Shown piece after piece: positions 10,687 to 21,506 of a stretch of DNA of 64,000 bases. The DNA comes from Scleroderma bovista (taxonomy: Eukaryota; Basidiomycota; Agaricomycetes; Boletales; Sclerodermataceae): contig JAYMGJ010000092.1 in assembly GCA_037178675.1 (NCBI GenBank), forward strand, positions 1 through 64,000, in the 5' to 3' direction. The notes beneath the pieces are model-generated. The model was not told where the DNA came from. It saw nothing but the letters and a program-made list of their open reading frames with translations, and did not search any database. Each line of letters opens with the position of its first letter. Position 1 is the first letter of the stretch. Made by a program: the position numbers and the translations under genes.

Positions 10687-11734
10687 TCACTCCGGCACAC
10701 CATTGCCAGGGTTCTCTTGCTCCTCTTGGAGCCCCTGGACTTCCTTTTCGACCTCCTCCGGGTTGACCTCCGCTTCGCTGACCTCCGACTCCTCGTCCTC
10801 ATCCCAAGGCGCCGTGAAGAAACGGCACTCCTCGAGGAATGTCTCGAGGCCAGCCATCAACCTCTCATTTCCTTTGGCCACCAAGCGGGTGGCATCCACG
10901 ACCCGGCGCATCTGACCAGTCATCTCCTCCACTGCTCCGGTCAACCAGTCCAACCAGTCCAGGAATGGCCCAGGGTCAAACCCGGGCCGTTTCCCAGACG
11001 GTCCCGGTACTTCGACGATGTTGTTGTCGTCGACGACCTTCGCAGCCGTCTTCTTCTTTTTCCGCTTCTCCCCTCCTCGCGGCAACGTTGCAACCTCCTT
11101 CGCCTTGCCCTTCCCTTTGTCCTCTACCGGACCCAGACCTCCTACCTCTGGCCACTCGCACCGCTCCTTGAGCCCGGCGCACTTCATGCACGCGTGCTGC
11201 TTGGGCCTTTCCGGGTCTCATTTGCACTTGGCCTTGTGCTTTGCACAGCGGACACACCTGCCAGGAAGTTAAATAAAAAAGCAAAAAAAAAAAAATATAG
11301 GTTACTTACTGGACGTTGCTCCGGTCTCCACTCGGACCCGCCTCCAGTTCTTCCCTTGCTTGCTTCTTCGACACCTCCTGCGCCATCGCTCTCTGCTTTG
11401 CTGCAACCTCTGCAGCCCTTCGCTGCACCTCCGCCCTGTCCTTCTCTGCCTGCTCACGCGCCTGGCGCTCCACCTCCTCTCTCGCCTTCCGCTCCGCCTC
11501 CTTGCGAGCCCTTGTCTCTGCCTCTTTGTGCGCTCGCCTCTCCGCCTCTTCCCTACGCTGCTTCTCCTCCCTCTTCACTTGCTTGTGACGTTGATGTTCC
11601 TTTGCCTTGGCGTCAAGGACGTCAGACTCGTCCTCACTACCGGACTGAAGCTCCGGTGTTGGGGCCTTCGTCCAATCCCTAGACTCGGTGGCAGCAGGGG
11701 TGATGGGGCTGGTGGACTTAGCAATGGCAAACAT
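10687..11734 (-). CDS. Antisense gene in the gypsy element: coiled coil plus Zn2Cys6-like cluster, one nonsense codon
   Basis: On the minus strand, exon 1 (11734-11310) starts MFAIAKSTSPITP and encodes a long Glu/Lys/Arg-rich coiled coil. A 52-bp intron (GTAAGT at 11309 to CAG at 11258) splits a Gln codon, and exon 2 (11257-10687) follows. Exon 2 opens with cysteines spaced C-x2-C-x6-C-x11-C-x2-C-x6-C, exactly the fungal Zn(II)2Cys6 binuclear cluster spacing. The second residue after the third Cys is a TGA stop (11218-11220). This would be TGG with one change, so the copy looks recently inactivated. The tail is acidic (DEDEESEVSEAEV). The gene lies between the pol stop and the polypurine tract, reading towards pol. 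A DNA-binding accessory protein is inferred from the cluster. Confidence 0.6.
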
Positions 11735-11898
11735 GGTAAAATTGATGGCAGAAAACTGAGGGTAAAGGCCAAACCAGTCTGATCTTTATAGATCCAAATT
11801 TCATACTCAGACAATCACTCTGGACTCCGCATTGTTCTAGGCGACCACACGACAGCCTCATTGGGGCCTCATGGGTTCGGCCCCTAAAAGGGGGATAC

Positions 11899-12539
11899 TG
11901 TTACAACCATGTCCAACTCCGGGTCCTATCTGGTCACTCCGGTCGCTTCGCAGCTTTACAGCTCAACTCCGGTCGCCCACCAGTTACTCCGATCGCGCTC
12001 ATGCAGATAACCTTCTGTTAAGCACGACCCTTGGTCTATGCTCTATTCGTTCGTTACCACACCTCGCCGTCAACCCTGCTTGACGTGAGTTCTCCGTGAA
12101 CTCGATATATCCTATACCTTGTAGCATTTTCACCGGACCTGATTTATTTTACCTGGACCTGACTTTATTTTCACCGGACCTGACCTAGTCCTAACTCTGG
12201 TCATCCCTTGTCCGCTATTAGGTTGTTTACTTGTCACCGTATGTACTCGACCCTAGTTTCTATGTAGTATAAGTACCCTGTACTCCGTCCTGTATACCTC
12301 AGTCTGAAATCAACCATAGTCTCTACTCCTGATCTTGCCCGTCTCTGTCTCTGTCTCTGTCTCCCCTTCTTGACCGGAACCTATGCAAGGGATCAACGCT
12401 CGTTATCCTTAGTCGTTGAATCCAAGCAGTCACCAACTCCGGCCGGACTAATCTCTTGTCCAGCCCTCTGCCCTCTCCCTTCGTCCGCTTTCGTCCGGAC
12501 TTGACCGGACCCCCTACCAGAGTAGACCCGGACTTGACA
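11899..12539 (+). repeat. 3' LTR of the complete gypsy element (641 bp)
   Basis: It begins TGTTACAACC immediately after a purine tract (AAAAGGGGGATAC, 11886-11898) and ends GGACTTGACA, followed by the target duplication TCCAG (12540-12544). It contains a tandemly repeated TTTATTTTcACCGGACCTGA block at about 12130-12185 that is single in the 5' LTR. Confidence 0.9.
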
Positions 12540-12544
12540 TCCAG

Positions 12545-13355
12545 CCGGCAATCCCTGCCAACAACCGTACCTCCATTGATCCTAACACGGAGGAATCGCA
12601 CCACCCACCAGCATGACAGACTGCCAAAGGGAGCTCCTGGCTGGGGAGACAAGATCACCAAATGGTGCGACTTCATCCACCATTTGAGTCGCACCAGCTG
12701 CACAAAGAAATTTGCTGGGGTTCATAAAAAGACTGACCCCAAGCACCAAGAGCCCCAAACTGATCGGAGGCTCAGAGGATTCATCCTCGAGGGGTACTTT
12801 GCCCCTTGTTTCCAGTATGGTTCCAACTGTAATGGTTGGCGCTGCAGCTTTGCATGGCTGTTTGTGGTCCTAGGATGGTACAGAGCTATCATCGAGTGAG
12901 AGGGGTGGATAATCGTGCCAGGCCGCACATCCCCTTGGTCCAAATCAACCAATAAAGCACTGTCCCCATTTGCGATCGCTGAGCACCTTGCCCAGAATGG
13001 CTTTAACTTCCAAGAAGCTGATGACCTGCATGAGTGGGCGGTAGCAACACTGCAGGATGACACAGCTGGACAAGAGCCCGATGTTGAAATAAGCTCAGAG
13101 CTCACAGTTGCAGAGACTGCCCTGGAGGGGCTTGAGCAGTCCCTCAAATACTATGAAGACAGGGCGGAACAAGTGGAGAGGCCGACCGACTTTCGAGACA
13201 TAGAGTCTCACCCTGGCGATACCCTCTCCCTCATGGGAATTGATGTAGTGGCAGGGTACCTGGCCCCCAAAGTGAAAAAGAAGTGTCACAGTCGGCGCAA
13301 GACACTGCCCTCCGATGAAGAGGAGGAATACGACAGCTTCAGCGAGGACTACTGA
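12545..13355 (+). pseudogene. Decayed unknown gene, 3' part (continues from 5207)
   Basis: Two open segments follow the gypsy element: about 12545-12899 (includes WGDKITKWCDFIHHLSR and ends WYRAIIE then TGA) and 12915-13355 (MPGRTSPWSKSTNKALSP to an acidic C-terminus EEEEYDSFSEDY). The second has FAIAEHLAQNGFNFQEADDL, a helical-looking stretch. They probably belong to one gene with the segments before 5207. I do not recognise the family. Confidence 0.4.
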
Positions 13356-14158
13356 GGCGATGATGACCCTGGCCCACTGTGGAACCCTCCAGGGGACCAG
13401 ATGGACGTTGACCAATCTGGTCCATCACAGATGTAGGGCTGACCTGGGAGTGACTGGTCATTCTGAGAGGTGCAACCCTCTCACTAAAATGAAGAGTCAC
13501 ACTGATGCGATGACACAACCGCCAACCGGTTGTGTTACCATCATCAGAGAGGCACAACCCTCTCGACAGAAGGTGTCATGAACCCCAATGGGTCACTTTC
13601 TTATTTGTTTCCTTTTTTGTTTTCCTCTTCTGTTTCCTTGTCGCCTCGGGCCCCTGTCTATCAGACATACATTTTATTAGTTGTTCGTGCCTATTATAAT
13701 ATACATGACTTTCATTTACTACTGCGCAAGGTATCTCACACGCTTCATTACAAGAGTCCTTGGATGGACTCTCTAAGGGGAGGGTGTAAAGGGAGTAATC
13801 TCCCTTTACTGTTGACCACTAGGAGGTCTATCTTAGTATAGTAGCACTTCTGCTTATATAAGGAGAAGCACCCATATATGTAGCACTGGTGCTCGTTACA
13901 TAAGCAGATTATCTCTACTACTGTACCATCACCTACCCTCAATATAACACAGGTCATGTTCATTGAGGGTGTGACTATCAGTCATCAGAGCCAGCAACAA
14001 CTTACAACAGACCATCAACAAACAATTTGATGTGCAGGCATGTGACTTGATATCAATTTCGGGCACCTGAATTGTCAGACATCAGGTTCATCTCCAGTGT
14101 GCAGATCAACACAAGAAAACCTTACCATTCTGTATAATGCCAGGCTGCCCCTGCGCCT
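13356..14158. other. Non-coding stretch; possible short LTR remnant at 13785-13980
   Basis: A segment from 13785 (TGTAAAGGGA) follows a purine tract (CTAAGGGGAGGG) and ends GACTATCA at 13980, with CATCAGAGCC just after it. This recalls the LTR / primer-binding layout of copia elements. Only one copy is seen and no target duplication was found, so this is tentative. The rest has no coding signal except the start of the Plavaka zinc-finger relic at about 14137. Confidence 0.3.
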
Positions 14159-14222
14159 TTTGTTGTTGAAGCAATACTTATAAGAGGAACTGCTACTCCA
14201 ACTCACCTGTTGGGTGGAGTGC

Positions 14223-14846
14223 TGTCACGACCGTGACATCCGATCACCCTGTACCCTATTGTCCGATCGCGTCCACGCGTTCGCCGTCCGTCTATTGTAT
14301 GTACTCCCTTTTCCGTTTCTTGCTATCTGTCCTGTATCGCCACCGATCGGTGAGCGCGTTGTCCGTTTCTGTCTCTCTGTACTATTACCTAATATGTTTC
14401 CTTTCTTGTTTCCGGTTACTATACGTTCCCGTCCCGTTGCATTACTAATACGATACTCATCGGTAATCCGGTTATCGCACTTACCGTACTTACTCAGCGC
14501 GCAGCGCGACTGCGCTCGTCATTCGTCGGTAATCCCGACTTCCCGTACATCGCCTCATCCGTTCCACTCAGTATAAATACCTAGATACTCGGTCTGTTGT
14601 AGTTCAGTTCGAATATCGAATAAGATACTTCTCATCTGTTCTCCCTGCGCACTCTCCGTCTCTGTCTCGTGCAAGCACTCGGTCGTAGACCGTTTACCCT
14701 CGGACTCTCCGTCAGACCCTCGGTCGGCCTTCCTATTACTCGGGAAGCGCGACTACGCTACGTAGCATCTCGGTCTTACCGCTAGACCAACCCCTGACCC
14801 CCTGACCCCTCGTAGAGATCAGATCGGTGAAGAACCAGTCTTGACA
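14223..14846 (+). repeat. Solo LTR (family D, 624 bp) nested in LTR C, AGTGC duplication
   Basis: It begins TGTCACGACC and ends CCAGTCTTGACA. The host duplication AGTGC is present at 14218-14222 and 14847-14851. The empty paralogous site (GGTGGAGTGCACAACC at about 36765-36780) shows a single AGTGC, confirming the insertion. Its terminus resembles those of LTR B and of the complete gypsy element (CTTGACA), suggesting related gypsy families. Confidence 0.9.
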
Positions 14847-14947
14847 AGTGCACAACCAGAGATGGTAGCAGTAGCTGGTTAAGAGCTGTTATATTATATA
14901 AGCGATGAACACTGTTTATATACAACAAATAGTGTGACATGTGACTG

Positions 14948-16302
14948 TGTCATATCCATACTTTTCCAGTCGCAACTCCGGTCTAACCATGGCCCGCCTG
15001 ACCTCTCCTTAGGCATAGATGCAACTCCGGATCTAGTCCGGCCATCTCCAGCCCTATAGCTGCACTCCAGCTCAACTCCGGTCACTACGTCCATCTCCGC
15101 CTCAGGACTAACCCCTGTCTTCTTACAGACAGATCCGCGGTCTAACTCCTCTGTGTCGGACTTGTACCTACCACTAGTCGCTACTCTGGTTTCAGTCCGG
15201 CCACTCCCTTAGCCTTGTCTGCGACGTAGCCCAACTCCGGCTGGTACATCCAACTCCGGCTCAGTTCTGCTCCTGCTCCTGCTCCGCTTCCTCTGTCAGG
15301 TCCACCAAAGGCTTAGGACATTTCCATGTCCAACTCCGGACCTTCCTCTGGCTACTCCGCCCTTCCTCCACTCGCACACTCCCTCCGCTCATACACTCCC
15401 TCCGCTCATACACTCCCTCTGCTCTTGCACTTCCTCTGGTCGTGCACTTCCTCCGGTCCCACTTCCTCCGGTCCTGGACATCGCTCCGGACTTAACATTA
15501 GTTAAGTCCACCTCTGACCCTTACCTGTCCTCTTCCGACCTAGTTCCCTTGTCCCTGCTTCCGCTCCAGTTTATTTTCCTGTCCCTGCTTTATTTTCTTG
15601 TACCTGGTTTATTTTCCTGTCTGCTTCTGCTCCATCCCTTGTCTCGACATTAAGGTGTTTACTTGTCACCGTATATACTCACCTTAGTTTCATTACTATA
15701 TAAACTACCATACTCCGGCCTAGTAGTCCTTAGATAAAATCTCGACTAAGATACTCCCCACTCTGTACTACCCATTATGCTCTCCTAATCCATCTGTTCA
15801 TCTGAACTCCTGAACTCCGGCCAACTCCGACCTCTGTCCTATCTCGTCCCCTTGGTCCTATGTCCGATCCTAGCAAGTCTCCTACTTGCACGAGGGCAAA
15901 AGCCACCTCTGTCCCAGACTCGACGCTAGACCTCTCAGGACTTATCCCACCTCTGGGATGTCCTTCGCTCCGGACAAGCTGCGCTCAACTCCGGACCACT
16001 TTCCCGCGGTCCGGACTTACTCCGCAAAAACCCAGACTTACTCCGCAAAAACCCAGACTTACTCCGCAAAAACCCAGACTTACTCCGCAAAAACCCAGAC
16101 TTACTCCGCAAAAACCCAGACTTACTCCGCAAAAACCCAGACTTACTCCCTGTGCTTCTCTAGTGCCCGGACTTCGTTCGTTTGACCCGGACTTGACTCT
16201 CCGCACTAACTAGCACCTACTAGTGTCTGGACTTACCTCCTCATTAGTTCCCTGCACCTCTGGACCTCCTAGTAAGATCGTCGAGGAGAACCAGTCTTGA
16301 CA
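14948..16302 (+). repeat. Solo LTR (family B, 1355 bp) nested in LTR C, GACTG duplication
   Basis: It begins TGTCATATCC and ends CCAGTCTTGACA, with GACTG at 14943-14947 and 16303-16307. The empty version at about 36850-36870 has one GACTG. The sequence is dense in ACTCCGG motifs. A 21-bp minisatellite (AGACTTACTCCGCAAAAACCC) is expanded to about six units at 16013-16150, versus one or two in the copy at 2153-3395. Confidence 0.9.
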
Positions 16303-17560
16303 GACTGTGACATGTGATGTGTGACATGTAACATCTACTCTAAAGAGGACTATTACTAAGTCTACACTAATATGGGTCGCAGTCTTGTGTGCACTTCGTC
16401 GACGGTTTACACCGGGTGCACGTGCGACTTCAACATTTGTCACCTTCAGTTCCAACTAACAAGGCACTCAGTCTACACCTCTCCAACAGTTGTTCCTGTG
16501 GAGAGAAGCTTTGCACTGCATGGGCTGACTTCCATCTTCATGCGAGTACCAATCCTGGGTTAGCACCATTGGAGCACAATGACCAAGGGAATGCCATGGA
16601 AATTGCCTACAATGCAAATGATATTGGTAACCCCGACAGAGGAGATTTTACTTACAACTTACCAGTTGATGTTGATCTTCCCCCTACACCCCCAGATAGA
16701 CTTCCTGGGATGCCTACAACATCAGCAAAACAATCCTTTGCTCTGTAGAGCCTGTACAGAAAGTTACAAAAAATTACAGAAAGGTACCCAGTAATACAGA
16801 GCTGTACAGAAAATGGACAAAAAAACTGGCCTATAAACCTTACCTAAAAATTTCACTGAACCTTCTTTGTATCCAAAATAAGCCTTTTACATACCAGGTT
16901 AGAGTGTAGAAACTGAATCACTCATGTAACATGTCAAAACTTGGGGTGAGAAAAGTGCTGTTTTGTTGATGAAACCCTCAAAGGGGGCCCCAATGGCCAC
17001 AGTTTATCCATCCATACCTGGCACTGGTCGCCACTGTTGTTGGAGAGGGGGACACTCTCTTTGATGCAGTTCACAAGGAGCAGGAGATACAGGGAAACAA
17101 TCCTGCTGCACCTTTTGATAGTGATGGGGAATGGGACCTAGCCAAGTGGTTAATTAAGAATGTCTCACAGACAGGAATCGAAGAGTTTACCAAGTTAGCT
17201 ATTGTAAGTGATTCCTCAATAGTGCTGATGATGTCAACCTAAAACTTATGACAGACAAATAAGCTTGACTTGTCATTCAAAAGTAAACATACCTTCATGA
17301 AAGCGATTGACCATTTGCCATGAAGCGCTGAGTGGTCACTAAGGATGGTTGATGTGGAGGGCAACATAATGGGTGCAGATGGGAAGCTACTCATGGAGGA
17401 GGAGGAGCTCTGGCTGTGCAACCCACTTGATTGCATATGTGAGCTTATGGTGGACCCCATGGACCTACTTAGGCCATCTTACATGGCCACCCAAAGGTGA
17501 AAATTGGCCGAGTGTCATGGGCCAGTGGATGGTAGCCCAAGGATGGACTGTCATCATGTA

Positions 17561-18409
17561 ACACGGGTTGGGCCCAAGTTGGATATTGATATGGGTGGGC
17601 TATGGTGCTGTTTCAGGGGAGTGGATAAAGGTGTAATCACCATATCATATGTGTGGGCTGGGATTTGCTGTAATGGAAGGTAATGGGTGGGCTAGGAAAC
17701 ATTAGTACCATTGAATATAGTAGGGCTGAGCCACTGGGCAATAAGGTGGAACTAAAAATAGGACTGCAGGTTCACTGCCAGGGTTTGACTACCATGGGTT
17801 AACTAACTCAGGTTGACTACCATGGGTTAACTAACTCAGGTTGACTACCATGGGTTAACTACTGTGGGTTAACTACTGTGGGGTAACTACCATGGTTAAC
17901 TAACTCAAGTTGACTAACATGGGTTGACTACCTCAGGTTGACTAACGTGGGTTGATGCAGGCAAGTTACTTCAACCTAGAGCTGCAGTGGACCCCTAACA
18001 AATAAGGCCATACAAACCATGTCCTGGGCATATACAACTGTGTAAATATGATTTATACAAATGAAAATACAAGTTCTAGCAGCAGGATGGATGATATGGA
18101 CAAATATGGCCATGGGAAAATTACCACAGCCTAGCACAGCCGAGGTACACATGTCCTTAACAAATAAGGCCATACAAACCAGTTCCAGGCTATGTACAAC
18201 TGAGTAAATATGATTTTCACAGTTAATACATGATCTAGTAGCAGGAAGGATTGTATGGACAAATGAGGCCATGGGAAAATTACTGCAGCCTAACACAGCG
18301 GCAGTACACATGTCCCTTACAAATAAGGCCATACAAAACATTTCCTGGGCATGTACAACTGAGTAAATATGATTTGCATAGTTAATGCACTGAGATCCCA
18401 GTCCTAGCC
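17561..18409. repeat. Tandem repeats between the Plavaka relic and a gypsy LTR
   Basis: At about 17785-17960 a 28-bp unit (GGTTGACTACCATGGGTTAA plus CTAACTCA) is repeated several times; it is itself built of two similar 14-bp halves. At about 17990-18390 a unit of about 160 bp is repeated about 2.5 times; each copy includes AAATAAGGCCATACAAA. No gene is seen, and the minus-strand open frame over the second array is only a reading of the repeat. Confidence 0.7.
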
Positions 18410-18790
18410 TGTAACAGTCTAACTTTTTATCTTATCTAATCTCTGGTTAGATGACATCTTATCTTATCATACCATAGTATCTTATCTAGTGCATCTTATC
18501 TGTAGAACTGTCTGGACCACAGCCTCGTGCTGTGCATGCTGTATACCTTGATGTCATTAGCATAGCCATACCACAGGATGGCAGCTGTGTTCACTGCCTC
18601 GTACAGCATACAGCCTCATGGATAGCCTCACACAGGACACGTATAGTGTAGTATATATACTGCTGCAATCCAGCACCCAGAGGCTCTCCATTCGAGCTCT
18701 CTTTGGGTCTTTGCTCTAAGATCTCTAGTCCTATCCTCCTCAGAGTCTTCGTGTGGTAGTTCTTTGGGTTTTGCCCTTAGGGTTGTCTCA
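18410..18790 (+). repeat. LTR family A (381 bp), 5' LTR of a truncated gypsy element
   Basis: It begins TGTAACAGTC and ends GGTTGTCTCA, matching 1729-2149 with internal deletions. It is followed by a leader and a gag, so it is the 5' LTR of an element whose pol is missing. Flanking pentamers do not match, as expected if the 3' end is gone. Confidence 0.85.
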
Positions 18791-19599
18791 CTAGAGCTTG
18801 AATCTACCCATTCACCACTTTGTCTACCACACGCTGTTCCCCAGCCTTATAAAGGGAACTATACCCAGACTCCAGGGTTAAGGAGCTTTGTTTCACACCC
18901 TTCACATTTGTACATGGCCAGCCTTTAGTGCCATTCCCTGTAGCCCACTTGGGTTTGGGAGTTTCTAGTACAAGTTCATTTACATATCATACACCAGCCC
19001 AGGGTTGTGCCTGATGTCTATAAGGCGGCTCCCATTCAAGTGCAGTTTGTACCCGCAAGGAGATTGAGCCACAGTTACCCCGTAGTTCCTCCATCCATGG
19101 AGAGGTAGACCCGTGATCTGCAGCCAGTGACCGTTTGTACTCTGCATAGCTGTGCCACTGCCCTGACCTGGCAAGCACGACAGGCGAACAGAGTCTTACA
19201 CTTAGTTCATTGGAACACCTGTGGGGATCTAGTCCCAATACATCATTACCCCTATGTTACCCTACAAAGTTAGTCACCATACCTCCCTACAAGTACTCTT
19301 TCAGTCAGGCAGGTCACCTAACAGTCACCTACAATACCCACTACCCCCTTCCTCTTACACCCACTCAAGAAGCTGCCCAAGAAGCAGACTTCAAAAGGAT
19401 TGAGCAACTGAGCACCTCCTTCCGCTGCTACAACCTCATTGTCAACACCCTTGCAGACCTTTTTCTCAACAACCCCTGCTTCTATGTCGAAGCTGAACCT
19501 GCCCTCCTGCTCACCTGCCATCATACATTTTGCACTTCCTGCCTCCACCCCACATGTCCCTGAGGCACCCTGTACTCCCATTACCATCCATATTAAGCA

Positions 19600-20603
19600 A
19601 TGGATCAACACCAGGACCCCCTCCAGAATATTCTCCTTCAGTTCGCACAGGGGCAACTCAACCTACAGAACAGTATCCAGGCCCTTGCCGATGTGCAGCA
19701 GGGCCTTGCTCCCAAAGCCCCTGGGGCACCCCCTGGCAGCGGCTCACCCCCCTAAAAAGATTGTCACTGAACCTGGGAATTATGATGGCTCCCCCCAGGC
19801 CTTCAGAGTTTGGTGGAGCAAGATGAAGTTGTGGGTCATGATGAACCAGAGGAGCAGTCTCCTAACAAGGAATAGCGAGATCATGGCGGCTGTTCTCTCT
19901 AGGTTCGAAGGACCTAAAGCTGGGCGTTGGGCCTAGGTAAAATTGGACTACTATCTAAGTCCAGGAGTCGAGTACCCTACATGGGATGCACTTCAGGCTG
20001 AAATAACTGGGTTTTTCATGCCTGGCAACAACACCGACTGGGCCAGGTCCCAGTTGTTAAAGTTGCGTCAAGGCCCCCGTCAGCGAGTAGATGACTTTCT
20101 CACAACTTTTGAGTCACTCGAAATTGAGAGTGGCTGTCCCGATGCCTACACTAGGGACTTGCTTGAAAGAGCAGTACAGAGGCAGGTCCTCCAGCAGGTG
20201 TACCTTTGGGGAAGGATCACTCCACCTACACGGAGCTAGCTACCTCAGTTAGAACCATCGTAAGAGCTCAGGAGCTCTTCCTGATCAATACACAGGGCAT
20301 CCCCCACTATTATCAACAGGGGAGTGGCTCCTCCTCTTATGGAGTTACGCTGGGCGCTGGCGCCCCCATGGATATTGGTGCTGCTCAGCAGCAAAACTAG
20401 CAACAGAGTAAAGGGCTCCAATGCTACAATTGCCAGGGATTTGGCCACATCACTCGCGAATGTAGCCAACTGTGTTGCCCACGTTGAGGGCAACCCCAGC
20501 AAACCTGGGCTGTACAGCCCCAACCTGATGACGAACACGTCAACGCTGTTCGCGACATGTCCTTCTCCGAAATGAGGGACTATTTCAAGAATTTAAAAGA
20601 TTA
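19600..20603 (+). pseudogene. gag: gag of the truncated gypsy element
   Basis: Reading from an ATG at 19600 (MDQHQDPLQNILLQFAQGQL) there is a helical N-terminus, then after a frame change the Retrotrans_gag region (GNYDGSPQAFRVWWSKMKLW, then YPTWDALQAEITGFF and LKLRQGPRQRVDDFL). A CCHC zinc knuckle CYNCQGFGHITREC at 20422-20463 follows, and the frame ends at a TAG at 20601-20603. Stops at about 19755 and 19934 break the frame. No protease, RT or integrase follows; the sequence runs into the foldback element at 20709. The block at 18791-19599 is the leader, with no recognised gene. Confidence 0.75.
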
Positions 20604-20717
20604 GAGAGTGAGGACACAACAGGCACCCTCGCTCTTGAGTCTGAGTTGGATGCTGCAGTAAGGATTTTGGACTAAGTCTCCTGAAGCACAGGATATTTAT
20701 AAATACCGCTGTCATGC

Positions 20718-20733
20718 ACCAAACATGTTTGGT
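20718..20733. repeat. 16-bp palindrome next to the left end of the foldback element
   Basis: ACCAAACATGTTTGGT is its own complement. The matching site at the right end (31047-31062, ACCAAACCTGTTTGGT) is palindromic except at the centre. A dimeric transposase-binding site is a possible reading. Confidence 0.6.
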
Positions 20734-21134
20734 ACTGTGGACATGGAGAGAGTTAGCCGATGAAACTAATGCGAAGAACGCACACCCAAGATCTGTTGAA
20801 AGATTGTCCCGACTTGAGGGATACAGACAGCCCTCGCTATCCATATCACGCAAAGTCAAGACTATCCTTATGCAAAGAATGAATACAAGCTTGTCATAGC
20901 CATCTATCGCACAAGAATGACTATCCTGGAGCAAGAGATGAATGCCATTGTCTGGCAGTCATCCCTCGCACAAGAACTGCCAAGAAGCAGAAGAATCCAA
21001 GGATTGATGATCATTTCAGTATGAGAGAGGAATGCAACCTACTGCAGTCCAACTCCCATACCAGAACAACCAAAGAAGCAGAAGAAACGAAGGAGAAATG
21101 AAGGAGAAAAGGAAGAATCATTTTTAGTGCCCAA

Positions 21135-21506
21135 ATGTCAAATTTAGGTGCCCAGTGCTGGCATTCCGATATTGTCCTGCTCTTGGGACAGCCTCTCCCT
21201 GAGCTCCTGTGTACTGTCTGGTACATATCTTCCCAGCCTGCTCCCTCAGTCCCTCTCGTTCTCGGTCAGCATGTTCTCCTCGTCAGTCCTGCATCGCGCA
21301 CATACTTTGGTCGTCTCAAGTCTATCGTTAGACTTGAAAATTCATACCTGGTCGTCTCTGTGTCTCCTGAGTCCTCTGCATATGGTCCTTTCATCCCAGA
21401 GTCTTGTCACATCCATCTCCCTCTATCATTCATCTCGCTTCCCTGGACACATCGAATCTGCTATTCACATTTCACTTCCCTGCTATCCCACAACAAACAC
21501 AAATGA
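21135..21506 (+). other. Conserved open frame in the left outer arm (mirror at 30146-30538)
   Basis: The 123-residue frame shares a long block with the minus-strand frame 30538-30146 in the right arm: VLLLGQPLPE, then SSQPAPSVPLVLGQ, then SRTYFG, then LVVSVSPE, then HLPLSF. The DNA of the outer arms has diverged clearly, yet this frame is kept with conservative changes (K/R, I/V). It may be a remnant of a coding gene of the element. The family is not recognised. Confidence 0.35.

Larger units (their letters stand above)
5213..12539 (+). mobile_element. Complete Ty3/gypsy (chromovirus) retrotransposon, 7327 bp
   Basis: The element has two LTRs (5213-5792 and 11899-12539), an interior with gag remnants and an open pol, and a 5-bp target duplication TCCAG at 5208-5212 and 12540-12544. 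Pol domain order is protease, RT, RNase H, integrase, chromodomain, the Ty3/gypsy order. Apart from two length differences (about 20 and 41 bp) the LTRs differ at few positions, several of them C-to-T at CpG, which implies fairly recent insertion. The 3' interior carries an extra minus-strand spliced gene (10687-11734). Gag lacks its central part, so this copy is probably not autonomous for particle assembly. Confidence 0.93.
14164..16435 (+). repeat. Solo LTR family C (about 283 bp when unnested), with TTTGT target duplication, hosting two other solo LTRs
   Basis: The ends are perfectly complementary (TGTTGAAG...CTTCAACA). The flanks are TTTGT at 14159-14163 and TTTGT at 16436-16440. Removing the two nested insertions with their duplications leaves 283 bp, matching the uninterrupted 288-bp copy at 36710-36997. 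The short length, TG..CA ends and 5-bp duplication fit an LTR of a copia-like or TRIM element. Confidence 0.85.
14137..17560 (+). pseudogene. Plavaka-type transposase relic, N-terminal half, interrupted by nested LTRs
   Basis: Excluding the LTR block (14164-16440), coding-like blocks match the intact Plavaka transposase at 37.8-40.9 kb in order. First is a zinc finger (CAFCHLQF before the insertion, then after a frame change NKALSLHLSNSCSC) comparable with CNYCLKP..IKRHIAQSPGC. Second, at about 17040-17215, is GEWDLAKWLIKNVSQTGIEE, comparable with DEWELARFLMKNLGQAKTDE. Third, at about 17255-17480, are SFKSKHTFMKAIDHLP and ELWLCNPLDCICELMVDPMD, comparable with SFENARSFLKYVDSL and ELWRRDPVECVEQLIGNPA. 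Frameshifts and stops make it non-functional. The missing C-terminal half appears at 31.1-33.5 kb. Confidence 0.7.

Noticed and set aside
11360..11782. Plus-strand Leu/Arg-rich open frame of 140 codons
   Set aside because: It is the complement of the coiled-coil exon of the antisense gene. The minus-strand frame has proper splice borders and the cysteine cluster.
15860..16213. Frames with a repeated QTYSAKT or SGFLRSK unit
   Set aside because: They are produced by the 21-bp minisatellite inside the solo LTR and read open in several frames.
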